Part shown: positions 18,161 to 26,337 of the stretch, piece after piece
How the letters are laid out: every line of letters starts with the position of its first letter
Position numbering within the stretch: the stretch's first letter is position 1
Source: UBA4810 sp002479215
GTDB taxonomy: Bacteria > Desulfobacterota > Syntrophia > Syntrophales > Smithellaceae
Direction: 5' to 3'
DNA length: 64,000 bases
NCBI GenBank assembly: GCA_049514435.1
Contig: JBEKVB010000001.1
Location: forward strand, 62,001-126,000
Program-made: the position numbers and the translations under genes
Notes under the pieces: generated by a model
Databases searched by the model: none
What the model saw: the letters and a program-made list of their open reading frames with translations, nothing else
What the model was told of the DNA's origin: nothing

Positions 18161-19081
18161 TTGAAAGCGGCTGTTTTTGCGTATCACAATATGGGCATTG
18201 CCGGTTTAGAAGCTCTCGCTAAACACGGTTTTGATATTGCCGCTGTGTTTACACATGAAGACGACCCTGATGAGAATTGCTGGTTCGGTTCGGTTAAGGG
18301 TTGGGCTGAAAAGAAAGATATTACCGTTTACACTATCGAAGAAATAAATGAACCGCAATGGATTAAAAAAATTACCAGCCTCAAGCCCGATATTATATTT
18401 TCCTTTTATTATCGAAAAATGATCTGCCGCGAGATACTTGATATTCCTGCGCTGGGCGCGTTTAACTTGCACGGGTCGCTTTTACCGGCCTATCGGGGAC
18501 GCTGTCCGGTAAACTGGGTTTTGATTAATGGAGAAAAGCGCACCGGCGTTACGCTTCATTACATGATTGATAAGCCCGATGCCGGTGATATCGTCGGCCA
18601 AAAAGAAGTCGAAATCAGCTTTACGGATACGGCGAGAACTTTGTATGATAAGCTCTGTCTGTCTGCTAAAGAGCTTCTGGATGAATTATTGCCTTTGATA
18701 AATAAAGGTCAAATTCACCGGCAAAAGCAGGATTTGAAAGCGGGGAGTTATTACGGAGGAAGGCGTCCGGAAGACGGACGTATTGAATGGAATAAATCAG
18801 CGCAAGATATTTACAACTTGATTCGGGGTGTCACCGAACCGTACCCGGGGGCTTTCACTTTTTTGGAAAATGGCGAAAAATTAATTATCTGGTGGGCCGA
18901 GCCGGTAAAAGCAAACATAGTCAAAGTTCCGGGAGAGGTGGAAATCAGCACAGAAAATATTCGCGTGTATACCGGTAAAGATGCTATAAAACTTATTGGC
19001 ATAGAAGTTCAGGAAAGGCGCATGAAAGGTTCACAAATTTCCGAATATTTCCAAAAAGGGAAGGTGACAAAGTTAAAATGA
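18161..19081 (+). CDS. arnA: UDP-L-Ara4N formyltransferase (separate N-terminal half of ArnA)
   Basis: Formylates UDP-L-Ara4N with N10-formyl-tetrahydrofolate. The protein equals only residues 1-305 of the bifunctional enterobacterial ArnA. The catalytic set is conserved at the same numbers as in E. coli: Asn102 and His104 in FNLHGSLLPAYRG, and Asp140 in KPDAGDIV. FSFYYRKMI and GRRPEDGRIEW are further ArnA marks. It starts at TTG 18161, one base after arnC. The last 4 bases overlap the start of the dehydrogenase half. Splitting into two genes is seen directly; a simple frameshift of a fusion is unlikely because the second gene has its own ATG and the usual N-terminal sequence of that domain. 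Confidence 0.93.
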   Translation: MKAAVFAYHNMGIAGLEALAKHGFDIAAVFTHEDDPDENCWFGSVKGWAEKKDITVYTIEEINEPQWIKKITSLKPDIIFSFYYRKMICREILDIPALGAFNLHGSLLPAYRGRCPVNWVLINGEKRTGVTLHYMIDKPDAGDIVGQKEVEISFTDTARTLYDKLCLSAKELLDELLPLINKGQIHRQKQDLKAGSYYGGRRPEDGRIEWNKSAQDIYNLIRGVTEPYPGAFTFLENGEKLIIWWAEPVKANIVKVPGEVEISTENIRVYTGKDAIKLIGIEVQERRMKGSQISEYFQKGKVTKLK

Positions 19082-20115
19082 AAATATTGATACTGGGCGT
19101 AAATGGATTTATCGGACATCATCTGATTAATAAAATCCTCACCGAAAAAAAAGATTGGATAGTTTACGGCATGGACTTAGGCATAGACCGCCTCGGCAAG
19201 AATCTGAATAATCCGCGTTTTAATTTTTTGGAAGGCGATATTGCCATCAATCGGGAGTGGATTGAATACCAAATCAAAAAATGCGATGTCGTGATACCCC
19301 TTGTGGCAATTGCCACTCCCAAACTTTATGTGGAAGATCCCATCGCCGTTTACAACCTTGATTTTGAGATGAACGTCAATATCATTAAACAATGCGTTAA
19401 ATATCATAAGCGGGTTGTTTTCCCTTCGACCTCGGAAGTATATGGCGCCTGCACCGATCCGGAATTCAAAGAAGATGAAAGCTTTTTGGTTGTAGGCCCC
19501 ATCAATAAGGAACGCTGGATTTATTCCTGCTGTAAGCAACTTCTGGATCGTGTGATTTACGGTTACGGAACAAGAGGACATTTGGAATTTACACTGTTTC
19601 GGCCTTTCAACTGGATTGGCCCGCGGCTTGATTCACTCTACGCGGCAAAGGAAGGCAGTTCACGCGTCGTCACGCAATTTATCGCGGAGTTGTTTATGAA
19701 ACGCCCGATTAATCTTGTTGACGGCGGAAAACAAAAACGCTGTTTTACGTACGTTGATGATGGAATTAGTGCGCTTATGAAAATTTTAGAAAATAAAAAT
19801 GATGTTTGTAAAAACGAGATTATCAACATCGGCAATCCCGCAAACGAATGTTCGGTTAGAGAACTAGCCAATATATTAAAAAAACTATTTACGGAACATC
19901 CTGATCATAAGAGTGACAAGAGCTATTCTGATATAATTGATGTTTCCGCAGATACCTATTACGGCAAAGGTTATCAGGACATTTATACACGCAAACCCAG
20001 CATCGAGAAGGCGAGAAAACTTTTAAATTGGGAGCCGAAAATAGGTTTGGAAGAATCACTGCGTCTAACTCTTAATTCGTTTTTGAAAGAAAACAAAGAC
20101 GCTGGCATTAAATAA
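19078..20115 (+). CDS. arnA: UDP-glucuronate oxidative decarboxylase (separate C-terminal half of ArnA)
   Basis: NAD-dependent SDR enzyme that converts UDP-glucuronate to UDP-4-keto-pentose, the first committed step of L-Ara4N synthesis. The Rossmann motif ILGVNGFIGHHL is at the N-terminus. Ser119 and Glu120 in STSEVYG match E. coli ArnA Ser433/Glu434, Tyr149 and Lys153 in YSCCK match Tyr463/Lys467, and Arg305 in YTRKPS matches Arg619. DGGKQKRCFT and YYGKGYQD are specific to this subfamily. Length (345) equals the ArnA C-terminal domain. ATGA overlap with the formyltransferase gene suggests coupled translation. Calling it arnA follows function; bifunctional ArnA is the usual enterobacterial form. 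Confidence 0.93.
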   Translation: MKILILGVNGFIGHHLINKILTEKKDWIVYGMDLGIDRLGKNLNNPRFNFLEGDIAINREWIEYQIKKCDVVIPLVAIATPKLYVEDPIAVYNLDFEMNVNIIKQCVKYHKRVVFPSTSEVYGACTDPEFKEDESFLVVGPINKERWIYSCCKQLLDRVIYGYGTRGHLEFTLFRPFNWIGPRLDSLYAAKEGSSRVVTQFIAELFMKRPINLVDGGKQKRCFTYVDDGISALMKILENKNDVCKNEIINIGNPANECSVRELANILKKLFTEHPDHKSDKSYSDIIDVSADTYYGKGYQDIYTRKPSIEKARKLLNWEPKIGLEESLRLTLNSFLKENKDAGIK

Positions 20116-20116
20116 A

Positions 20117-20974
20117 ATGGCAATGCTCGGATTAAAAATCGATGTGGATACCTACTGGGGCATGAAAAATGGCGTGCCCTGTCTTTTACAGGCTTTAAGA
20201 GAATTCAATCTAAAAGGCACATTTTTTCTAAGTATTGGGCCGGATAATTCCGGCCGGGCGGCATTGCAGTTAATCAAAAATCCGCTTTTTTTAAAGAAAA
20301 TGATGCGGACAAACGCGGTGGCTCTCTATGGCTGGAAAACAGCGCTATACGGCACTTTGCTTCCGGCACCAATGATCGCGCTTTCCTTTCCGGAAATTGT
20401 GAATGATATAATTGCCGCCGGTCACGAAGTTCAATTTCACGCCTGGGATCACCGCCGCTGGCAGGATGAACTGCCGGATAAATCCGAAAACTGGATTCGT
20501 GGGTGGTTCAGCAAAGGCATTGCCGGTTTTGAAAAATTAACGGGAAAGAAACCAACAGCCTTTGGGGCGCCCTCATGGGTTATTGATGATCGGGTGCTGA
20601 AAATAATTAAAGAATACAAATTTAACTATATAAGCTGTACACGGGCCAAAACTCCGTTTATCCATGAAATAGCAGAAACTCTGGAGATACCCTCCGACTT
20701 GCCGTGCTTTGAGGAGATTGACGCACAAAAAGGCGTATCAATTATTGCCAATTTGATTAAGGATGGCGGAACGCATGTCTTACCGGTTCATGCGGAAGTA
20801 GAAGGGGGCATATTTCAAAATCAGTTTCGAGAGCTTTTGGAAAAGACGCTCAGCTTAGGTATAGAAGTTATGCCGCTAAAGAAAATCAAAGATAAGCTGG
20901 ATACTAAAACATTACCCAGACGCAAATACAAAATGGAATTACTCCCCGGCCGCCATTCAGCGTGTGCCGTATAG
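20117..20974 (+). CDS. arnD: 4-deoxy-4-formamido-L-arabinose-phosphoundecaprenol deformylase ArnD
   Basis: Removes the formyl group from the undecaprenyl-linked sugar so that the amine can be flipped and transferred by ArnT. It is a NodB-like polysaccharide deacetylase: the metal-binding LKIDVDTYWG is near the N-terminus, QFHAWDHRRWQ carries the HxxxH-type motif, GAPSWVIDD replaces the usual third motif, and PVHAEVEGG is near the C-terminus. 285 residues is slightly shorter than the E. coli protein. It is the last gene of the operon; no flippase (arnE/arnF) or ugd gene is in the window. Confidence 0.93.
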   Translation: MAMLGLKIDVDTYWGMKNGVPCLLQALREFNLKGTFFLSIGPDNSGRAALQLIKNPLFLKKMMRTNAVALYGWKTALYGTLLPAPMIALSFPEIVNDIIAAGHEVQFHAWDHRRWQDELPDKSENWIRGWFSKGIAGFEKLTGKKPTAFGAPSWVIDDRVLKIIKEYKFNYISCTRAKTPFIHEIAETLEIPSDLPCFEEIDAQKGVSIIANLIKDGGTHVLPVHAEVEGGIFQNQFRELLEKTLSLGIEVMPLKKIKDKLDTKTLPRRKYKMELLPGRHSACAV

Positions 20975-20993
20975 ATAATTTATAAAACTTTGT

Positions 20994-21281
20994 TTATGAG
21001 CTTTTCTTAAATAACCCTTCCAGTTTGTCTTTGGTTCCCGAATTGGCGTCACCGTGAGAGTTTGTTGTTTGTTTAAATTTAAAAAAATCACAAAAATTGG
21101 AGCGGGTTTTGTCCAGCACTCTTTCGGCCTGAGGTTCGCGGCAGTCATTATAAGAACCTACATCATAAAAAGAGCAGTTAAGGCAACAATGCAGGTCAGC
21201 TCCGCAGGAGGGACATTGCGCTTGCCTGCCGATAAAAAAATCCGGCGCGATTTCTTTTTTACATTTATGACAAATGTTCAT
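20994..21281 (-). CDS. Small zinc-ribbon protein of unknown function
   Basis: A 95-residue protein with two cysteine knuckle pairs in its first 45 residues (CHKCKKE, CPSCGADLHCC, then CLNCSFYD), consistent with a zinc ribbon. A conserved-looking YNDCREPQAERV segment and an ANFC-like SNFCDFF follow, then a charged tail. Similar short cysteine-rich proteins are common in Desulfobacterota, but no function is known to me. It is convergent with arnD, 19 bases away. I cannot assign a partner. Confidence 0.75.
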   Translation of the reverse strand: MNICHKCKKEIAPDFFIGRQAQCPSCGADLHCCLNCSFYDVGSYNDCREPQAERVLDKTRSNFCDFFKFKQTTNSHGDANSGTKDKLEGLFKKSS

Positions 21282-21527
21282 GCAAGTAAAAATACAAGCA
21301 ATGCCGAATAATTGTCAAGAAGCTTTCGTGGCTATTCAAAAGTACATACACTTTCCCCAAAAGAGGGTATTAAGAGTAAAGATTTTACCCTTATTTATCT
21401 GGAGAGCCTGCAGACCAAATGTCTCTTTTAAATATTTTCGTAAAAAATTATTAACAAATACGTTGTTGGGTTGGCTAACGGTATGTGTCCAGGCCATCTC
21501 TAATTGAAGTGGTTATAACACGGCATC

Positions 21528-22061
21528 TTAATACCATTCTTCATCTCGATAGAAAACGGCATATATCTTTGAAATATCTTCCGATAATAATTTTATTCCT
21601 TCAAACTTGAAAACATCCTTACCTTTCCAATTTGGCTTTGATGAACGGAGATTTTCTGGGAAAAACGTATGAGCAATTCCATTTCTCAACACGCTTAATT
21701 TTTCAATGTCCGCGGCTACATTTTTTGGAATTTTTGAAATCGATTTAGCCAATCTCAGTTTTTGTAATAAATATAATTGTTCTATTATGTAGTAATTGAA
21801 ATTCTGAAATTTTTTTGTTTTCCAAAGAATTTCAAACTTTTTCTTCTTACCGAAAAAATATCTGCAAATTCTATTTGTCAAGAATTCGTCGATTATTGTA
21901 TACCAAACAATAATCTGGCCTCTTATAACTTTATTTTTTATAATGTCTATTTTCGTTGCTTTATCTTTGCTTGGTCCGGTTAATACTTTTTCATAATCTA
22001 GATTAAGTAAGTCATAAACTTTCCGGAGTTCGTCCATTTTTTCTGCAATTTTTGACTTCAT
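21528..22061 (-). CDS. HEPN-like protein of unknown function
   Basis: A basic, helical 177-residue protein. Residues 126-131 read RNGIAH, the R-x4-H pattern (with a polar residue after Arg) that marks HEPN ribonuclease domains, placed at the end of an alpha-helical region as expected. HEPN proteins act as RNase toxins, RNA-processing factors or housekeeping scaffolds. No nucleotidyltransferase (MNT) antitoxin gene lies beside it: upstream is only a 54-base gap to the symporter gene. Function is therefore open; the motif is seen, the domain call is an inference. Confidence 0.55.
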   Translation of the reverse strand: MKSKIAEKMDELRKVYDLLNLDYEKVLTGPSKDKATKIDIIKNKVIRGQIIVWYTIIDEFLTNRICRYFFGKKKKFEILWKTKKFQNFNYYIIEQLYLLQKLRLAKSISKIPKNVAADIEKLSVLRNGIAHTFFPENLRSSKPNWKGKDVFKFEGIKLLSEDISKIYAVFYRDEEWY

Positions 22062-22115
22062 ATATTTCAGAAATTAATTTAGTTTACGCCTTTAAAATTG
22101 AAATTGGAGACGATT

Positions 22116-23369
22116 TTATTTAAAGTCCCCATCAGTTTTCATCCAATCCTTGCCGCCAAGTATTCGGGCGACAAGCATACTGGAAACATTATCGCCAATG
22201 GCGTTTACCATTGTTGCCGGAGCATCGACTAGTGTTCCAATCATCGTGATAATCGGGAAGGACTCCAGAGGAAAACCATAAAGAGTAATGATCAACACTT
22301 CGCCAATCGTTCCGCCGCCGGGGATGCCGCTTACCACAACACCAACTAACAGGCCGATACCTATAGCCGTGGCAATGGTTTCCACCCCTGAAAAATTCAT
22401 ATTAAATATACCGAAAAGGAAAGCTATTTTCAAAATGGCGGCAAGGCAGGAGCCTTCCATGTGCATTGTTGCTCCGACGGGAATGACGAATTCGCTGATG
22501 TCTTGCGGCACACCGGTTTTATTGGCGGCTTCGAGATTAACGGGAATCGTCGCCATAGAGCTTCCGGTAGCGAAAGCCGTAAGCGCTGGCGGAATAATAT
22601 TGCGCCAGAATCGGCTTACTCCTTTTGCCTTGGCGGCAATAAAGACATAAATGGTAAAGGCAATAAAGAAATACAAAATTGCTGTAGGATAATATAAGAT
22701 CATTACCCTCACGTAGGCGCCTAGCAGTTCCGGCCCAAAAACGCCGACAAGGTAGGCAAAATAAGCGCAAAGGCCGATAGGCGCATAATACATAATGAAA
22801 GAAATGAGCTTCATCATAACGTTACTGGCCGAAGAAAGAAAATTGGAAAAGGCTTTTCCTTTTTCGCCAATCACCGAAGTGGCGAGGCCAATCAGAACGG
22901 AGAATATAATGAGCGCCAGCATGTTTTTCTTGGAGAGGATATCGGGAAAATCGGAAACAGTAAAAGCTTTGACGATTTGTTCGGATGTTTTGAACTGTTC
23001 GATGTTTACTGCGGAACCCAGATCAATCCTTACACCGGCAGCGGGAGGATAGAGCTGAACGCCGACAACCATGACACTGGAGGCGATAAGGCCGGTAATT
23101 ACAAAAACAAAAATCATTGCGGCAATGATTTTTCCGAGACGCCGGATATCGGCCATTCCGGCAACAGCGGAAGAAATGGAAAAGAACACAAGTGGAATAA
23201 TGACCGTAAAAAGGAGATTAAGAAAGATGTCCCCGAACGGCTTGAAGATTACAGCATCCTTTTTATAAATGACTCCCAGAAAAGCGCCGATAAGAATGGA
23301 TATGATCAGGATAATCGAAAAACCGTATGACTTTAAGAAAGGGGGTAATTTAATTTTCATATTTCTCAC
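22116..23369 (-). CDS. Dicarboxylate/amino acid:cation symporter (DAACS family)
   Basis: Na+- or H+-coupled carrier for glutamate, aspartate, serine or C4-dicarboxylates, with about eight membrane segments and two re-entrant loops in 417 residues. Family motifs are ATGSSMATIPV (the serine-rich loop), VPVGATMHMEGS-like VIPVGATMHMEGS and SGIPGGGTIGEVL. The substrate is not clear from sequence. GTG 23369 overlaps the stop of the dipeptidase as GTGA; ATG 23360 is an alternative start. Its place after a D-Ala-D-Ala dipeptidase suggests uptake of released amino acids, but that is speculative. Confidence 0.88.
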   Translation of the reverse strand: MRNMKIKLPPFLKSYGFSIILIISILIGAFLGVIYKKDAVIFKPFGDIFLNLLFTVIIPLVFFSISSAVAGMADIRRLGKIIAAMIFVFVITGLIASSVMVVGVQLYPPAAGVRIDLGSAVNIEQFKTSEQIVKAFTVSDFPDILSKKNMLALIIFSVLIGLATSVIGEKGKAFSNFLSSASNVMMKLISFIMYYAPIGLCAYFAYLVGVFGPELLGAYVRVMILYYPTAILYFFIAFTIYVFIAAKAKGVSRFWRNIIPPALTAFATGSSMATIPVNLEAANKTGVPQDISEFVIPVGATMHMEGSCLAAILKIAFLFGIFNMNFSGVETIATAIGIGLLVGVVVSGIPGGGTIGEVLIITLYGFPLESFPIITMIGTLVDAPATMVNAIGDNVSSMLVARILGGKDWMKTDGDFK

Positions 23370-24133
23370 TCGATTGGGAAATCAAAATATGTGCCAGGAT
23401 AGGGTTCATTTTTCAGTGTATAATGCCACCACTCCTTGTCGTAATTTCTAAATCCGTGTTTTTCCATGAGTGATTTAAGCAGAAGCCTGTTAATTTTTTG
23501 CTGCCGGCCGATGTTTTTATTGGCCGTATGCGATAGTTCATGAAAACAATCAAAACCAGTTCCCATGTCTATACTATTATCTTTAAAGCGTTTTTCGACG
23601 GGAAGGTAGCATTCCTGTAATTTCTGACCGGGAATGTATTTTCTCTGGATGGGAGCAGGTAAGGGGACAATGGTCAAATCAACAGTACTGCCCCGGCTGT
23701 GGCCTGATTTGCTGTCGATATAGCCGTCTTTAAAAAGGTTTGCTTTATCCACTGTCGGATAAAACTCTTTTTTCGTTTTAGTGTTGTCAATTTCCTTGGC
23801 CCAGCGCACAAAATGGTCCACGGCACGTTGCGGACGATAACAATCGTAAATCTTCAGCGTCAATGAGAACTGTTCCAACTCTTTTTGTACTTTAGCGAGC
23901 GCTTCCGCCGCTTCTTTGGTGAGGATACATTTCGGTGCCAGATAGCCGTCAACTCTTTCTCCGACGAAGTTATGAGGGCTATAATAACGAATATCGAGTT
24001 GTATTTCGGGAATCATCTCTTTTATATCGACAAAGCCTTCCGGGATTTTGTCCGCGCAATGTGAATTAATCAGGAATTGCGGAAAGCACAAAGTGGTGAC
24101 GATAAATAAGGTAAGAACGATTTTTGATTTCAT
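23366..24133 (-). CDS. D-alanyl-D-alanine dipeptidase (VanX/DdpX family)
   Basis: Zinc peptidase that splits D-Ala-D-Ala. A signal peptide (hydrophobic segment, then NSHCADK) suggests a periplasmic location, unlike cytosolic VanX of resistant enterococci. The zinc site is complete: SGHSRGSTVDL provides the SxHxxGxAxD-like motif, and EWWHYTL provides the catalytic Glu and the last His ligand. The start is ATG 24133, preceded by GGAGG and overlapping the L,D-transpeptidase stop by one base (TGATG). A role in peptidoglycan turnover fits better than vancomycin resistance because no vanH/vanA-type genes are present. Confidence 0.9.
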   Translation of the reverse strand: MKSKIVLTLFIVTTLCFPQFLINSHCADKIPEGFVDIKEMIPEIQLDIRYYSPHNFVGERVDGYLAPKCILTKEAAEALAKVQKELEQFSLTLKIYDCYRPQRAVDHFVRWAKEIDNTKTKKEFYPTVDKANLFKDGYIDSKSGHSRGSTVDLTIVPLPAPIQRKYIPGQKLQECYLPVEKRFKDNSIDMGTGFDCFHELSHTANKNIGRQQKINRLLLKSLMEKHGFRNYDKEWWHYTLKNEPYPGTYFDFPIE

Positions 24134-24870
24134 CAGGGAAGCCTCCACGTTGCATCTTCTATTCCCATAATAATGAGCGGCTCTGCCTGCGGATCAAGCC
24201 ATAAGAGAATTTTAATGATGTTTTCTTCGGAGACAGCCACACATCCCCCGGTAGTTATATCAGCTCCGCCCCAAACATGGAAGAAGATGGCACTGCCGTA
24301 TCCTTTGACGACCGGCCTGGTGTTATACTCGATAACGATACCGTATTTGTAGAGACTATCATCGCGTCTCATTTTTTCATAGGATTTAGCTTGCGTGGCG
24401 CCTTTTTTTACCCAGCGATTGTAATCATCGGCATTTACATCATCGACCCATATATCATCAGCTAATACCTGACGATAGGGCATTTTTGTTTTTATGGACT
24501 CATCATAGCCGAAAGTCATTTTAAGAGGATAGATGCCGGAGGGGGTTTTACCATCTCCTTCTCTTTTTTCTCCGGGCTGTGCAAAACCATTTTTTCCGAT
24601 TACAGCATTAAAAGGCTCGAAAACAGTTTCCCAAATGCCTGCATGTTTTTCCAAAGTGCGAACTTTTTGTTCAGTGAAGAAAAAGGAATTATTAGTCGTT
24701 ACTAGAATAACATGGGAAGATTTACCGATTTTGTCTTCAGGAAATGCGGATAGCGCTTCCGCATTAAGTATGGAAGCTGAAGGGCGCAAGAGACATGCCG
24801 ACAATGAAAGAATCGCCAAAAGAACGGTTAACGAAAGATAAATTCTGAAAAGTTTTATAATTTTCACCAA
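24133..24870 (-). CDS. L,D-transpeptidase (YkuD/YafK-type) lipoprotein
   Basis: Peptidoglycan-modifying enzyme of the YkuD fold. The catalytic motif is visible as FHVWGGADITTGGCVAVS (His, then Gly-Cys). The N-terminus from TTG 24870 or GTG 24867 gives a short basic region, a hydrophobic stretch and the lipobox LSAC, so it is probably a lipoprotein. An AGAGG site lies 8 bases upstream of the TTG. An ATG at 24942 would add 24 residues before this signal and is less likely. It is first of a minus-strand operon with the dipeptidase and symporter. Confidence 0.87.
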   Translation of the reverse strand: MVKIIKLFRIYLSLTVLLAILSLSACLLRPSASILNAEALSAFPEDKIGKSSHVILVTTNNSFFFTEQKVRTLEKHAGIWETVFEPFNAVIGKNGFAQPGEKREGDGKTPSGIYPLKMTFGYDESIKTKMPYRQVLADDIWVDDVNADDYNRWVKKGATQAKSYEKMRRDDSLYKYGIVIEYNTRPVVKGYGSAIFFHVWGGADITTGGCVAVSEENIIKILLWLDPQAEPLIIMGIEDATWRLP

Positions 24871-25030
24871 GCAGTTAACCTCTTTTTTTATTGTTTTAAT
24901 GGAAAAAAGATGCAATTTCAATAAGAAATATTTGATTATCACTTGGGGCGATTACAAAAATATCACCAAGCAGGCAATAGTTTCTCGATATTTTCGTAAT
25001 AATGTTTTCAAAAAAATGCTTAACATTTCC

Positions 25031-25059
25031 TTGACATTCTAAGACACTAACGGCATAAT
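25031..25059 (+). promoter_or_regulatory. Sigma-70 promoter for the M23 peptidase gene
   Basis: TTGACA at 25031-25036, 17 bases, CATAAT at 25054-25059. It lies 140 bases upstream of the peptidase start in a 328-base gap (24871-25198) that is otherwise AT-rich and without recognised features. Confidence 0.7.
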
Positions 25060-25198
25060 TATAGGTAACGAATATAAGAAATAACTGATCTTATATAAAA
25101 ATCGATTAGTAGGTGATCTTCAATCCGAATAAATTAAAAAACTAACTAATAATTAGTAATCCTTGACTTTTCTCTTTTTTATGATAAGTAGGAAGCTT

Positions 25199-26155
25199 AT
25201 GCTAAAGTGGCAATCCTTCAAATCTATATTAAAAGATAAAATGTCGGGTAACCTGTTTACTTTAATGGTTATTCCGCGCACTAACAGCGCAGTAAAAAAA
25301 ATATCTCTTCCCGGAATTTTAGTCAGCAGTTTTTTTGTAGTTTCTTTCGTAGCCATCCTCATAGCACTTTATTTTATTTATGATTATGCGAGTATAAAAA
25401 GGGATAGAGCGGAGTTAGTCAGGCTAAGAGGAATAAATAAAGAACAATCTCAGCAAGTTCAGGATTTAGCTCTGCGGGTTGATGAATTTTCCGATCGCAT
25501 GGAGGAGCTCAGACAAGTTGATAAAAAGCTTAGAATATTAGCCATTCATCAAACTGGACGAGACAAAAAACTGCCATTGGGTATTGGTGGAGCAGCTAAT
25601 ACTGAAACTAGATTACAGGAATTGTTGGATAAAGATCAACAGAAGTTGATTTTGGGAATGCGTAAAAATATTACTGCGTTAAATGAAGATGCTAATTATC
25701 GGGAAAAGAGTTTCAACGAGTTATTAGCTTTCTTGCACGAACAAAAGTCAATTCTTGCCGCTACACCGTCTATCTGGCCGGTTAAAGGATGGGTAACTTC
25801 TGATTTTGGCCCAAGGGCATCGCCTTTTTCATCCGGAGTTGAATTTCATAAAGGACTTGATATAGCGACTAGATTCGGAAAAGAAGTGCTGGCAACGGCG
25901 GACGGACTGGTAATTGATGCTTCTTTCCATACTCAGGACGGCAATTTAGTAAAAATAGATCATGGCCACGGATTGGTTACCGCTTATGCCCATTTGTCAA
26001 GGATAGCCGTGAAATACGGAGTAAGAATTAAAAGAGGAGACGTAATCGGCTATGTGGGCGATACCGGCCGCAGTACAGGTTCGCATCTTCACTACGCTGT
26101 TTTTGTTAATAAGGTGCCTGTCAATCCACGAAAGTACTTGAAAAATAAGTTCTAA
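25199..26155 (+). CDS. Membrane-anchored M23 metallopeptidase with coiled coil
   Basis: Probable murein endopeptidase or divisome/elongasome activator of the NlpD/EnvC/MepM kind. From ATG 25199 there is a short cytosolic part with the TLMVIPRTNSAVKK sequence, one membrane helix (about 43-66), a coiled-coil region (about 70-115) and a C-terminal M23 domain. The zinc ligands are all present: His217 and Asp221 in FHKGLDIA, and His296/His298 in SHLHYAVF. AGGAAG before 25199 makes it the best start; ATG 25181 and TTG 25163 are also in frame. It lies upstream of secA with a terminator between. Confidence 0.92.
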   Translation: MLKWQSFKSILKDKMSGNLFTLMVIPRTNSAVKKISLPGILVSSFFVVSFVAILIALYFIYDYASIKRDRAELVRLRGINKEQSQQVQDLALRVDEFSDRMEELRQVDKKLRILAIHQTGRDKKLPLGIGGAANTETRLQELLDKDQQKLILGMRKNITALNEDANYREKSFNELLAFLHEQKSILAATPSIWPVKGWVTSDFGPRASPFSSGVEFHKGLDIATRFGKEVLATADGLVIDASFHTQDGNLVKIDHGHGLVTAYAHLSRIAVKYGVRIKRGDVIGYVGDTGRSTGSHLHYAVFVNKVPVNPRKYLKNKF

Positions 26156-26291
26156 AAAGCGGAAGTGCAAAATGCGATTCTCGTCTTAATTGCGAAAATT
26201 AAGGAGCAAAATAAAAATACTCGTTTCCTTTGCCAAAAATTCCGCCTCGTGGCCTGATATTCTATTGTTAATAAATTAGTCTTGTCGAATC

Positions 26292-26318
26292 AGCCGGTAA
26301 ATATGCCGGTTTTTTTTT
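26292..26318 (+). terminator. Intrinsic terminator just before secA
   Basis: AGCCGGTA pairs with TGCCGGTT around AATA (8 bp with two G-U) followed by a long T run. It ends about 20 bases before the secA ATG, so it either ends the M23 transcript or attenuates secA. Confidence 0.85.
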
Positions 26319-26337
26319 AGTAAGGTTAAGGTGATCG

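Noticed and set aside
21282..21527. attC-like site after the HEPN-like gene
   Set aside because: A CCGTTAGCC occurs, but there is no complementary left half.
23366..24148. Vancomycin resistance cluster
   Set aside because: Only a VanX-like dipeptidase is present, with a signal peptide and without VanH, a D-Ala-D-Lac ligase or VanRS.
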